A stretch of 38,001 nucleotides of DNA, taken from the NCBI GenBank assembly GCA_902796425.1, contig CADBPC010000029.1, positions 1-38,001 of the forward strand. Direction: 5' to 3'. Source of the DNA: an uncultured Lachnospiraceae bacterium (GTDB taxonomy: Bacteria; Bacillota; Clostridia; Lachnospirales; Lachnospiraceae). Made by a program: the position numbers and the translations under genes. Below the pieces are notes generated by a model that saw nothing but the letters and a program-made list of their open reading frames with translations, searched no databases and had not been told where the DNA came from. Of this stretch, positions 1 to 8,200 are shown piece after piece. Numbering within the stretch: the first letter of the stretch is position 1; every line of letters begins with the position of its first letter.

Positions 1-2
1 AG

Positions 3-431
3 GGCTTTTTCATGGGGCCGGTTGTTACGGCAAGCGCGCTCAAAGGTGCTGTCTTTGCGGCAAACGCCTATGAAAAGCTCGGATTTGATGTGCTGCCGGA
101 TTCCGCGGAAGAAAGGCACGATATTATTCAGTCCGTGACCTTCCATTCTCCCGAGGGAGTCATCGCTTTCTGTCAGGGAATCCAGTCCGCATCGCCTGTC
201 GACAGCTTTGTTGCCTGCGAACCGGCCCCGATGCCCGGATATGACAGCGATGTAATCATGGCTGCGGGCGCCTTTGTTTCCGGCTCCTCCATTGAACTGT
301 CCGCCGACGGTCCCTTAAGAGAGCCCTACAGCGTCTTTTTCCAGGGCGGTCTTACCTGGCCGCACGCGTGCTTTGGAATCCTGAAGACGCTCCAGAACAT
401 GTATGACAGAGGGCTCACCCGGTTGAAGTAA
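3..431 (+). CDS. Methionine gamma-lyase family protein (YnbB-like), C-terminal part
   Basis: This is the C-terminal ~142 residues of a gene that begins before the window; the frame is open to its left edge (codons from base 3 read GFFMGPVV). The stretch matches the end of the PLP-dependent methionine gamma-lyase or 'aluminium resistance' family: GFFMGP followed by ALKGAVFAA, the segment FHSPEGVIAFCQGIQSASPVDS, and the ending GGLTWPHACFGI. The PLP-binding lysine lies upstream and is not visible, so activity cannot be judged. The gene ends 61 bases before radC, and its last codons supply the -35 of a possible radC promoter. Family assignment is fairly secure; the substrate is unknown. Confidence 0.8.
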   Translation, partial: GFFMGPVVTASALKGAVFAANAYEKLGFDVLPDSAEERHDIIQSVTFHSPEGVIAFCQGIQSASPVDSFVACEPAPMPGYDSDVIMAAGAFVSGSSIELSADGPLREPYSVFFQGGLTWPHACFGILKTLQNMYDRGLTRLK

Positions 432-452
432 TAAAGGCCACTGTGATATAAA
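423..452 (+). promoter_or_regulatory. Possible promoter for radC and the mre operon
   Basis: TTGAAG (423-428), an 18-base spacer and TATAAA (447-452) lie just upstream of radC. The -35 overlaps the last codons of the preceding gene. The match is good but not perfect and the spacer is one base long. Confidence 0.45.
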
Positions 453-492
453 TAAAGAAACCTTTTTCGGAGAGACCGGGAAAGAGGTTTGC

Positions 493-1197
493 TTGAGTAA
501 AAAATCTGACATAGTTGAAATGCCCTATGAGCGCTTTGCAAAGTATGGAGCCGCCGCCCTGACGAACGCGGAGCTTCTGGCGGTCATCCTGCGGACAGGC
601 ACTCAGGGCGAGTCGGCGACTGAGCTTGCGCGCAGGGTACTGTCCCTGCATGGCAACGATAATCAGTCGCTGTCTGTATTGTATGGACTGACGCAGACGG
701 AGCTGTCCGCTATCAGGGGAATCGGCTCCGTGAAGGCGACAAAGCTTCTCTGCATCACAGAGATCGTAAGGCGCATAACGAAAGAGTGCCGGGCAAAGAG
801 CCCTGAATTATCTTCTCCCGATGATATCGCGGCCTATTTCATGGAGGAAATGCGTCATGACAGCAGGGAGAAAATCGTGCTTCTTTGTTTCGACAGCAGG
901 ATGAAGCTGGTCGGACAGGAGATATTGTCTGTCGGGACGGCCAATATGGCCCTCCTTTCGCCGAGAGAGGTTTTTGTATCGGCGGTAAGGGCAGGCGCAC
1001 TCCGGATGGTCCTGATTCATAATCATCCGAGCGGGGATCCCACTCCGAGCAGGGAAGACATCGAGATCACAAAGCAGCTCGATAAGCTGGGAGAAATGAT
1101 GGGAATACGTCTTACGGATCATATTATTATCGGTGATAATTGCTACACCAGTATGCGTCAGGAGAAGATTCTGGAGCAGGCGGATGGGACTGTTTAG
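493..1197 (+). CDS. radC: RadC family protein (JAB/MPN-type)
   Basis: RadC-family protein of 234 residues, the usual length. The N-terminal part has a helix-hairpin-helix-like stretch (LSAIRGIGSVKATKL, around residues 75-90). The C-terminal JAB1/MPN domain carries the metal motif H176-N-H178-P-S-G-D with D189 eleven residues on, the HxH...D pattern expected for a JAMM fold. The start is TTG at 493, chosen because AAAGAGG lies 5 bases upstream and the protein then begins MSKKSDIVEMPYERF. The family is named for a DNA-repair phenotype in E. coli, but its true role is unsettled. It sits directly before mreB, as in Bacillus, and its end overlaps the preferred mreB start by 14 bases. Confidence 0.93.
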   Translation: MSKKSDIVEMPYERFAKYGAAALTNAELLAVILRTGTQGESATELARRVLSLHGNDNQSLSVLYGLTQTELSAIRGIGSVKATKLLCITEIVRRITKECRAKSPELSSPDDIAAYFMEEMRHDSREKIVLLCFDSRMKLVGQEILSVGTANMALLSPREVFVSAVRAGALRMVLIHNHPSGDPTPSREDIEITKQLDKLGEMMGIRLTDHIIIGDNCYTSMRQEKILEQADGTV

Positions 1198-2251
1198 CAG
1201 AAAAGAAGAGAATAACGACAGCCGGCAGGCCCGTTTCAAGGGTCTGTCCGGCAGCGCTTTCGGACTGGATCTGGGGACCTGGAGCTTCAGGCTTTATAAC
1301 TCCCAGACAGACAGAGTCCTTGTGGAGCGCAATATGATCGCGGTCCGCGGCCGCAATACCATGATTGCCTACGGAGATGAGGCCTTTGAGATGTATGAGA
1401 AGGCTCCTTCCGGAATTCAGGTTTCCTTTCCGATGGGCGGCGGCGTAATCGCGGATATCAGGAACATGGAAATGCTCGTCCGGGAGTTTATCAGAGACGA
1501 ACAAAGAGGGAGCTTCCGGCCTGCCGATTACTATATCAGCATACCGACAGATGTCACGGAGGTTGAACGTAAAGCCTTCTGCGACCTGATCCGTGAGGCG
1601 GGAATCCGCGCGCGCAATATATTCGGAGTCGAAAGAGCGGTCGCAGACTGCCTGGGACTCGGGATCGACGTAATGAATTCCCAGGGGATTCTCATTGTCG
1701 ACGTCGGATACGATACGACTGAGGTCTCTGTCCTTTCATTCGGCGGAATCGTGCTTTCGAAAATCCTGAAGGTAGGCGGACATACATTTGACACTGCCAT
1801 CGTCAATGCCGTAAGGAAAGAGCAGAATCTCCAGATCGGTATGAAGACTGCAGAGAAGATCAGGATTTCGGCGGACAGGACTGATTCGTACGGCGCCGAC
1901 CAGACGGTGTACGGAAGAGATATTCTTTCGGGCCTGCCGGTGGAGCGCACCCTTCCGGGCGAATTCATAATCGAAACGCTCAGCGATCTGTACAGCCAGA
2001 TTGCGGGTGATACAAGAATACTGCTGGAGAGGACGCCCCCGGAGCTGTCGGCAGACATATACCGGCAGGGCATCTATATCACCGGCGGGGCGTCCCAGAG
2101 CGAAACACTTACGAACTTGATGCAGCAGGAGGTACACAGGATCGTCAATATTGCATCGGATCCTGTCTGCAGCGCGGTTATAGGGCTCGGCCAGATCATC
2201 AGGAACCGATCCCTCCTGCCGCTTGTATTTACGATTGAGGGGCTTGCGTAA
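1184..2251 (+). CDS. mreB: MreB-like actin-family rod-shape protein (divergent)
   Basis: Actin-like ATPase of the MreB family, 355 residues, expected to polymerise under the membrane and guide the elongation machinery. Position (radC-mreB-mreC-mreD) and length support the call. An upstream in-frame ATG at 1133 would bury 51 bases in radC; ATG 1184 follows GGAGCAGG and gives the start MGLFSRKEE, so it is preferred. The phosphate-1 loop reads GLDLGTWSFRLY rather than the usual DLGTANTL, and phosphate-2 reads DVGYDTTEVSV rather than DIGGGTTE. The nucleotide site is therefore unusual, although DLGT and the later ITGGAS segment remain. The stop overlaps the mreC ATG (TAATG). Confidence 0.85.
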   Translation: MGLFSRKEENNDSRQARFKGLSGSAFGLDLGTWSFRLYNSQTDRVLVERNMIAVRGRNTMIAYGDEAFEMYEKAPSGIQVSFPMGGGVIADIRNMEMLVREFIRDEQRGSFRPADYYISIPTDVTEVERKAFCDLIREAGIRARNIFGVERAVADCLGLGIDVMNSQGILIVDVGYDTTEVSVLSFGGIVLSKILKVGGHTFDTAIVNAVRKEQNLQIGMKTAEKIRISADRTDSYGADQTVYGRDILSGLPVERTLPGEFIIETLSDLYSQIAGDTRILLERTPPELSADIYRQGIYITGGASQSETLTNLMQQEVHRIVNIASDPVCSAVIGLGQIIRNRSLLPLVFTIEGLA

Positions 2252-3132
2252 TGAGTCCGGACACATTAACTCCGGTTAATACAAAACCACAGAAAAGAAT
2301 GGAGATTCCCGGCAGGTACCTTTTACTGCTCGTATCCGCTCTGTGCATAGCAATGATCATTCTGACCTACAGTACCGATATTCTGTCAGATCCGCTCAGC
2401 CGCTTTGTCGGAATAACGATCGTCCCGATCCAGAACGGCGTCAGCAAGGCCGGCACATGGGTTCTTGACAGACAGCAGATTTCGCGGGATATTGCTTCGC
2501 TCAGGGAAGAGAACGCACAGCTGAAAGCAGAGAATGAAGACCTCAGCTTTCAGATTGAGGCGTTTGCGGAAGAAAAAAACGAGCTGGAACAGCTACGGCT
2601 CCTCTATGCACTCGACAGCCGCATACCGGGATTCTCAAAGACCGGCGCGCGCGTAATCGCGAGGGATACCGGCAACTGGTATCATTCCTTTATCATAGAC
2701 AAGGGAAAAAAGGACGGACTTGATACAGACATGAATGTTCTTGCGGGCTCAGGCCTTGCAGGCAGGATTACCCTGATCGGAGAGAACTGGGCGCAGGTCG
2801 AATCCATTATCGATGATGACTCCAGTGTGGCCGGTATGGTAGAGGGCACACAGCAGCAGATGATTGTAAACGGGGACCTTACGCTGTACGACGACGGCGT
2901 TATCAGCTTTACGAGACTCCTGGATCCGGACGACCGGGTTAAGGAGGGGGCACGCGTCGTTACCAGCAATATCAGTGACAAGTATCTTCCCGGCATACTG
3001 ATCGGCTACGTCAGTAGCATCGAACAGGATCCGAACCGCCTGACCAAGTCGGGAACAATCACTCCTGCAGTCGACTTCGGGAAGATCAACAACGTGCTGG
3101 TCGTCCTTGAGAAAAAGCAGACGGTCGATTAA
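2251..3132 (+). CDS. mreC: Rod shape-determining protein MreC
   Basis: Bitopic cell-shape protein, 293 residues. A short basic cytoplasmic tail is followed by one membrane segment (about residues 22-40), then a coiled-coil (about 77-117, with REENAQLKAENEDLSFQ), then the two beta-barrel MreC domain. That domain includes GARVIARDTGNWYHSFIIDKG and the V.GSGLAGRI-type loop. It is expected to assemble outside the membrane with MreD, PBP2 and RodA. Start and stop overlap the neighbours by one base each, implying translational coupling within the operon. Confidence 0.93.
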   Translation: MSPDTLTPVNTKPQKRMEIPGRYLLLLVSALCIAMIILTYSTDILSDPLSRFVGITIVPIQNGVSKAGTWVLDRQQISRDIASLREENAQLKAENEDLSFQIEAFAEEKNELEQLRLLYALDSRIPGFSKTGARVIARDTGNWYHSFIIDKGKKDGLDTDMNVLAGSGLAGRITLIGENWAQVESIIDDDSSVAGMVEGTQQQMIVNGDLTLYDDGVISFTRLLDPDDRVKEGARVVTSNISDKYLPGILIGYVSSIEQDPNRLTKSGTITPAVDFGKINNVLVVLEKKQTVD

Positions 3133-3689
3133 TGAACAGATTAAAGCATATATTATTTGTAGTACTTACAATTCTATTCTGCTATATCGTGCAGTCGGTT
3201 CTTCTGCCTCTGATCGCCATTTCGGCCATAACGCCGAATCTCATGCTGATTGCGGTCGTTACCTTCGGCTTTATCTATGGTGAAAAGAAGGGGATCCTTA
3301 CCGGCTTTATCTGCGGGCTTCTCTGTGATATTTTCTTCGGGCCGGCGCTGGGATATACGGCTCTTTTGTATTCCCTGATCGGCTTTATCTGCGGGCACGT
3401 CCGCAGGCTTCTTTATATGCAGGGGATCGGATTCCCCATTATCGCAATCACTGTCTGTGATCTTTTCTACGGATTTCTGAATTTTGTATTTCTGTTCCTG
3501 ATCAGAAACCGCATTATTTTCGGACAGTTTTTCTTTGAAGTCATGCTCCCGGAATCGATCTACACAGCTGTCCTGGGAAGTGTGTTTTATCCGCTGCTTA
3601 TGCTGATCTATGAAAAGGCGGTGCAGGACAGCGGCAGAGTAGTGCTGCTTGTCAGGAATACGGATGACAGTGAGAATTCCGCGCTGTAA
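3132..3689 (+). CDS. mreD: Rod shape-determining protein MreD
   Basis: Very hydrophobic 185-residue protein with five to six predicted membrane segments. It has the MreD-like pattern of conserved glycines and aromatics (ITPNLMLIAVVTFGFIYGEKKG and GLLCDIFFGPALGYTALLY). It overlaps mreC by one base and precedes the PBP2 gene by 22 bases. MreD proteins are membrane partners of MreC in the elongasome. Identification rests on hydropathy, these motifs and operon position, which together are strong. Confidence 0.9.
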   Translation: MNRLKHILFVVLTILFCYIVQSVLLPLIAISAITPNLMLIAVVTFGFIYGEKKGILTGFICGLLCDIFFGPALGYTALLYSLIGFICGHVRRLLYMQGIGFPIIAITVCDLFYGFLNFVFLFLIRNRIIFGQFFFEVMLPESIYTAVLGSVFYPLLMLIYEKAVQDSGRVVLLVRNTDDSENSAL

Positions 3690-3711
3690 AACAGGCGGGT
3701 GTATTTGAATC

Positions 3712-6630
3712 ATGCTGGACGGATTATTTAACCGAAAAGAGATAATAGCATTTTTCAGAAGGATGGACCTCAGGATTGCCATACTGATCGCCGCCGTGGC
3801 GGTTATGGCTGCCGGACTGGTCTACAGACTGTTTACGCTCCAGATAGTAAACGGCGAGAGGTATCTCACGGATTTTCACCTGCAGATCAAAAGAGACGTG
3901 AGCCTTCCCGCGACAAGGGGCATGATTTATGACAGAAACGGAAATGTTCTCGCCTATAATGAGCTCACCTACTCTGTCACGATAAGAGACCTGGCGGAGA
4001 GCTCCTCCCATCATGACGAGGATCTGAACCGCACGATCCTTGAGACGGTCGCACTGATCGAAAAATACGGCGATCAGCTGGTTGACGGCTTTGGCATTGC
4101 GCTTGACGAAGCTGCAGGCGAATATGTCTATACTGTCAGCGGCAGGTCCCTGCAGCGTTTTCTGGCCGATGTATACGGGAAGGTCTATATCGATGATATG
4201 GATGAGGAGCAGAAGAACTCCACCGCACAGGATATCATGAATCTGCTGGCAGTCCGGTACGGGCTTGCAAAATGGGCGGTGCCTGACAATCGCAGTGCAG
4301 GAATTATCCTGACATCGGATTATGATAAAGTCACCCTGAGGAAGCTTATCATGATCCGTTACAGGCTGAGCCTTAATTCCTACCAGAAATACATTGCGAC
4401 AACAATAGCGACGAATATTAAGGATACGACCCTGGCCGCCGTGATGGAGAACCGAAACCGGCTTGAGGGGGTGGAGATTACGGAAGATACGCTGCGCAGA
4501 TATAACGACAGCGTATATTTTGCCCAGATTATCGGCTATACCGGCAGGATTAACAGTGAGGAGCTTGAGACGCTCCGCGCGCAGAATCCCTCCTATACAG
4601 CCAATGATATTGTCGGCAAATCCGGCATTGAAAAGTCCATGGAGCTCAGGCTCCAGGGAACAAAAGGGGAAAAGACCGTTTACGTTGATAATCTCGGAAA
4701 AGAGCTGGAGACATCGAACCTTGTCCAGCCGGTCTCCGGAAACGACGTCTATCTGACAATTGACCGCAATCTCCAGGTGGCGGCTTACCGGCTTCTGGAA
4801 AAAAACCTGGCCAATATTATTCTCGCAAAGCTGCAGAATATAAAGGAGTTTACGCCGAACGAGAGGACGACGGGAGGATCCTGGATCATACCGATCTATG
4901 ATGTCTATTATTCTGTCATCAAAAACGGCGTCATTGAACTGCAGCACTTAAGGCAGGATGATGCGGGTGATGCGGAAAAAAGAGTCTGCGATATCTATGA
5001 GAAATACCGTGCGGACGTCCTCGAAGCGATGCATCAGGAAATCTACGAGACGATGACGCCCTATAAGGAGCTCTCGCTTGAGATGCGCAACTATCAGACG
5101 TATCTGGTGCAGGCCCTGTACGACGGCGGAGTCATCTCCAGAGATCTGGTAGACAGGGATGATCCGGTTTATAAGCAGTGGACAACCGAAGAAGTCATCT
5201 CCATGACCGAGTATTTAAGACACTGCATTACGCAGAACTGGATCGATCCGTCCGGCCTTGAACTCAACGCCGAATATGCGGATGCCGATGAAGTGTTCGA
5301 GGGCGTTACGGCCTTTCTTGACCGGATCATGCTCGAGGACGAGAGCCTCCAGCGCATGTATTTCCGCTTCATGCTGCAGTCAGACAGTGTCGATCCAGCC
5401 GATATCTGTCTTGTTCTGATCGAGCAGGGCAAAGTCAGTGTGCCGCAGGCGGAAAGCGCTGCCCTGATGGACGGCCTTGAAACACCTTATACATTCATGG
5501 AGAACCGGCTGCGCAATCTCGACCTGACCCCGGCCCAGCTGAACCTGGATCCCTATTCGGGCTCCATGGTCATCACGGATGTAAATACAGGCGAAATCAG
5601 GGCGATGGTTTCCTACCCGAGCTTTGATAATAATTACATGGCCAACACGGTGGATCCCGTATACTACGAGAAACTCAGGAACGATCTGTCGAGGCCTCTG
5701 ATCAATTACGCGACGCAGCAGAGAACGGCTCCGGGCTCTACCTTTAAAATGGTTGTTTCGACCGCGGGCCTGATGGAGGGAGTCATTAACCCCTATGAAG
5801 AGATCTTCTGCGGGGGAGACTTCGATAAGATCGGTGTTCCCTATCCCAGGTGCTGGATCTATCCGGACGGGCACGGGTCGCTGAACCTGCCGGAGGGAAT
5901 CACCAACTCCTGCAACGACTACTTTTATGAGGTCGGCTTCCGGCTCGGCACGGTCACAAGGACAGAAGAGGACGGCAGGACATCCGTCCGCTATGATTCG
6001 CAGACCGGCATCGAGAAGCTGAAGAAGTATGCGGAGCTGTACGGATTCGGTGCGAAATCCGGAGCCGAGATCGAGGAGGAAAGTCCGCAGATATCCACAC
6101 AGGACGCCGTACGATCATCGATCGGACAGGGCAACAGCAACTATACGACGGTCGGACTGTCCAGGTATATTACAACCGTAGCCAACAGCGGAACATGCTT
6201 TGACCTGACGCTGGTCAGCCGGATCCTGGATGCCGACGGAATTGAAATATCAACGGGCGGATCCCGCATCCGCAACGTGATTAACATGGATGATTACTGC
6301 TGGGACGCGATTCATCAGGGAATGCGCGGCGTTGCAGAGAGTAAGCTTTATTTCTACGATCTTCCCGTTGCTATCGCAGGAAAGACCGGTACGGCCCAGG
6401 AGGCGGAAAACCGCCCGAACCACGCCCTGTTTTTATGCTATGCGCCGTATGATGACCCTCAGATTTCGGTTGCCACCAGAATAGCCAACGGTTATTCTTC
6501 TGATTATGCCGCGAGAGTTACGAATGAAGTCCTGAAATACTATTTCGGATCGAAGAGCCTGGATGAGCTTTTATTCCAGCAGGAGAATCCGATGCTCACA
6601 CACAGGAATACGATCCAGGAAGAGGACTGA
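3712..6630 (+). CDS. mrdA: Class B penicillin-binding protein 2 (elongasome transpeptidase) with a large insert
   Basis: D,D-transpeptidase that crosslinks lateral-wall peptidoglycan, partner of RodA. The 972 residues exceed the 600-720 of typical PBP2s. One membrane anchor spans about residues 21-41. The dimerisation domain opens with PATRGMIYDRNGNVLAYN (67-84). The transpeptidase has all three motifs: S676-T-F-K679, S733-C-N735 and K891-T-G893. The extra length lies mainly between LTIDRNLQ (from residue 348) and GSMVITDVNTGEI (from residue 617), about 270 residues where family members usually have 40-60. This stretch is acidic and helical-looking, without a motif I recognise. The stop is followed two bases later by the TTG start of rodA. 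Confidence 0.93.
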   Translation: MLDGLFNRKEIIAFFRRMDLRIAILIAAVAVMAAGLVYRLFTLQIVNGERYLTDFHLQIKRDVSLPATRGMIYDRNGNVLAYNELTYSVTIRDLAESSSHHDEDLNRTILETVALIEKYGDQLVDGFGIALDEAAGEYVYTVSGRSLQRFLADVYGKVYIDDMDEEQKNSTAQDIMNLLAVRYGLAKWAVPDNRSAGIILTSDYDKVTLRKLIMIRYRLSLNSYQKYIATTIATNIKDTTLAAVMENRNRLEGVEITEDTLRRYNDSVYFAQIIGYTGRINSEELETLRAQNPSYTANDIVGKSGIEKSMELRLQGTKGEKTVYVDNLGKELETSNLVQPVSGNDVYLTIDRNLQVAAYRLLEKNLANIILAKLQNIKEFTPNERTTGGSWIIPIYDVYYSVIKNGVIELQHLRQDDAGDAEKRVCDIYEKYRADVLEAMHQEIYETMTPYKELSLEMRNYQTYLVQALYDGGVISRDLVDRDDPVYKQWTTEEVISMTEYLRHCITQNWIDPSGLELNAEYADADEVFEGVTAFLDRIMLEDESLQRMYFRFMLQSDSVDPADICLVLIEQGKVSVPQAESAALMDGLETPYTFMENRLRNLDLTPAQLNLDPYSGSMVITDVNTGEIRAMVSYPSFDNNYMANTVDPVYYEKLRNDLSRPLINYATQQRTAPGSTFKMVVSTAGLMEGVINPYEEIFCGGDFDKIGVPYPRCWIYPDGHGSLNLPEGITNSCNDYFYEVGFRLGTVTRTEEDGRTSVRYDSQTGIEKLKKYAELYGFGAKSGAEIEEESPQISTQDAVRSSIGQGNSNYTTVGLSRYITTVANSGTCFDLTLVSRILDADGIEISTGGSRIRNVINMDDYCWDAIHQGMRGVAESKLYFYDLPVAIAGKTGTAQEAENRPNHALFLCYAPYDDPQISVATRIANGYSSDYAARVTNEVLKYYFGSKSLDELLFQQENPMLTHRNTIQEED

Positions 6631-6632
6631 GC

Positions 6633-7763
6633 TTGAAAAAACAATTTCAGCCGTTAAGTACATTTTCCATAAGAAGATTTGACTTTCTTCTGGTTACCAT
6701 GGTGATCCTTCTGAACCTGATAGGGACCGCAGCGATCCGCTCTGCCAATCCGTCTTACATGACGAGGCAGGTTTACGGAATGCTGTCCGGCATCGCCATT
6801 ATGTTCGTGCTCTCGGCAATCGATTACAGGAAGCTTGTAAATCTGGGCTGGCTGTATTACCTCGCCTGCATTGCAGTACTGCTTCTTGTCATCAGATTCG
6901 GTGAGGGAAGGGACCAGGCCAGAAGATGGATAACCATTGCCGGAATCCGTTTCCAGCCTGCCGAGACAGCCAAATTACTGTTGATTTTATTTTATGCAAA
7001 GTTTATCATGAGACATAAGAATAAGGCGAAATCCTTTGGTTTCCTGCTGATCTGTATTGCGATCGCCGCCATTCCGTTTTACCTTATCTATAAGCAGCCG
7101 GATCTTTCTACATCGATCATGGTTCTGGTTATCATTGCCGTAATACTTTTCGTCAGTGAAGTACTCAGTTACAGGCTTGTCGGCAGTTTTCTGCTTATCT
7201 CGGTTCCTTCCGTCATTATATTTATTTATGTGGCAATCCAGGAAGGAGCGACAATACTGGAAGAATTCCAGAAGAACCGTCTTCTGGCATGGCTTCATCC
7301 CGAGGAATATGCTCTGACAACGGCCATGCAGACAATGAATTCGATGATGGCGATCGGATCCGGACAGCTTCTTGGTAAGGGCTATAATACAAAAGAGATA
7401 ACTTCGCTCCTGAGCACGGGATATATATCCGAGTCTCAGACAGATTTTATTTTCACTGTAGTCGGCGAAGAATTCGGTTTTGCCGGCGCCTGCAGCGTCG
7501 TGGCACTGCTGGCATTCATCTCTGTCCGCTGCTTTATGACGGCGAGGACAGCAGATTTTCCGGGCAGGATTATTGCGTCCGGAATGGGAGCGTGGATCGG
7601 CTTTCAGGGATTTATGAATATCGGAGTAGTGACCGGGGTCCTTCCGAATACCGGAATACCGCTGCCGTTTGTAAGTTACGGGCTGACGAGCCTGTGGGCT
7701 CTTTATATGGGGATCGGCCTTGTTCTTAATGTGCGAATGCAGAATAGACCGAAGGCAGCATAG
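6633..7763 (+). CDS. rodA: RodA, SEDS-family peptidoglycan glycosyltransferase
   Basis: Polytopic SEDS protein of 376 residues with about ten membrane segments. SEDS hallmarks are visible: GEGRDQARRWITIAGIRFQPAE with K in ETAKLLLILFYAKF, KQPDLSTS, NRLLAWLHPEEYA, GSGQLLGKG, SESQTDFIF..GEEFGF, and the terminal GVLPNTGIPLPFVSYG. It polymerises lipid II glycan strands in the elongasome together with PBP2, encoded immediately upstream. The start is TTG at 6633, two bases after the PBP2 stop. The SD-like AGGAAGAGGA (6617-6626) lies in the PBP2 tail, implying coupling. RodA is favoured over FtsW by the mreBCD-PBP2 context. Confidence 0.94.
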   Translation: MKKQFQPLSTFSIRRFDFLLVTMVILLNLIGTAAIRSANPSYMTRQVYGMLSGIAIMFVLSAIDYRKLVNLGWLYYLACIAVLLLVIRFGEGRDQARRWITIAGIRFQPAETAKLLLILFYAKFIMRHKNKAKSFGFLLICIAIAAIPFYLIYKQPDLSTSIMVLVIIAVILFVSEVLSYRLVGSFLLISVPSVIIFIYVAIQEGATILEEFQKNRLLAWLHPEEYALTTAMQTMNSMMAIGSGQLLGKGYNTKEITSLLSTGYISESQTDFIFTVVGEEFGFAGACSVVALLAFISVRCFMTARTADFPGRIIASGMGAWIGFQGFMNIGVVTGVLPNTGIPLPFVSYGLTSLWALYMGIGLVLNVRMQNRPKAA

Positions 7764-7801
7764 TTTTAAGGCTTCAGGAGCCGGCATGAAAGGTGGGGTA
7801 T

Positions 7802-8200
7802 ATGAACATTGCACTGATTGCACATGATGCGAAAAAGAAGCTGATGCAGAATTTCTGCATCGCTTATCGCGGAATTCTTAACAAACATTCTCTGTACGCG
7901 ACAGGGACTACAGGCCGCCTTGTTGAAGAGGTAACGAGTCTTACGGTCCATAAGCTTCTTGCCGGACATCTTGGGGGAGAACAGCAGATCGGAGCCCAGA
8001 TCGAGAACAATGAAATCGATCTGGTTATTTTCCTGCGCGATCCGTTCAGCGATGAGAAAAAGCATGAACCGGACGTCAACAACATTGTAAAACTCTGCGA
8101 CATGCATAATATACCGCTTGCGACTAACCTCGCGACCGCAGAGCTCCTGGTAAAGTCATTGGACAGAGGAGATATGGAGTGGCGTGAAATGTACAAGTAA
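7802..8200 (+). CDS. mgsA: Methylglyoxal synthase
   Basis: Converts dihydroxyacetone phosphate to methylglyoxal and phosphate, a glycolytic bypass that relieves sugar-phosphate accumulation. The protein has 132 residues, close to family length. Conserved pieces are MNIALIAHDAKK, YATGTTGRL (phosphate loop), IGAQI, FLRDPFSD with the catalytic aspartate, HEPDVNNIVKLC and NIPLATNLATAE. ATG 7802 is preferred over GTG 7793 because the run AAGGTGGGG lies immediately upstream and serves as ribosome binding site. It follows rodA by 38 bases and overlaps the next gene by 17, so it sits inside the wall operon, an unexpected place for a metabolic enzyme. Confidence 0.93.
   Translation: MNIALIAHDAKKKLMQNFCIAYRGILNKHSLYATGTTGRLVEEVTSLTVHKLLAGHLGGEQQIGAQIENNEIDLVIFLRDPFSDEKKHEPDVNNIVKLCDMHNIPLATNLATAELLVKSLDRGDMEWREMYK

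Noticed and set aside
3724-4947. 407-codon minus-strand open frame opposite the PBP2 gene
   Set aside because: Antisense to a PBP2 with all catalytic motifs; no ribosome binding site and cysteine/histidine-rich shadow composition.
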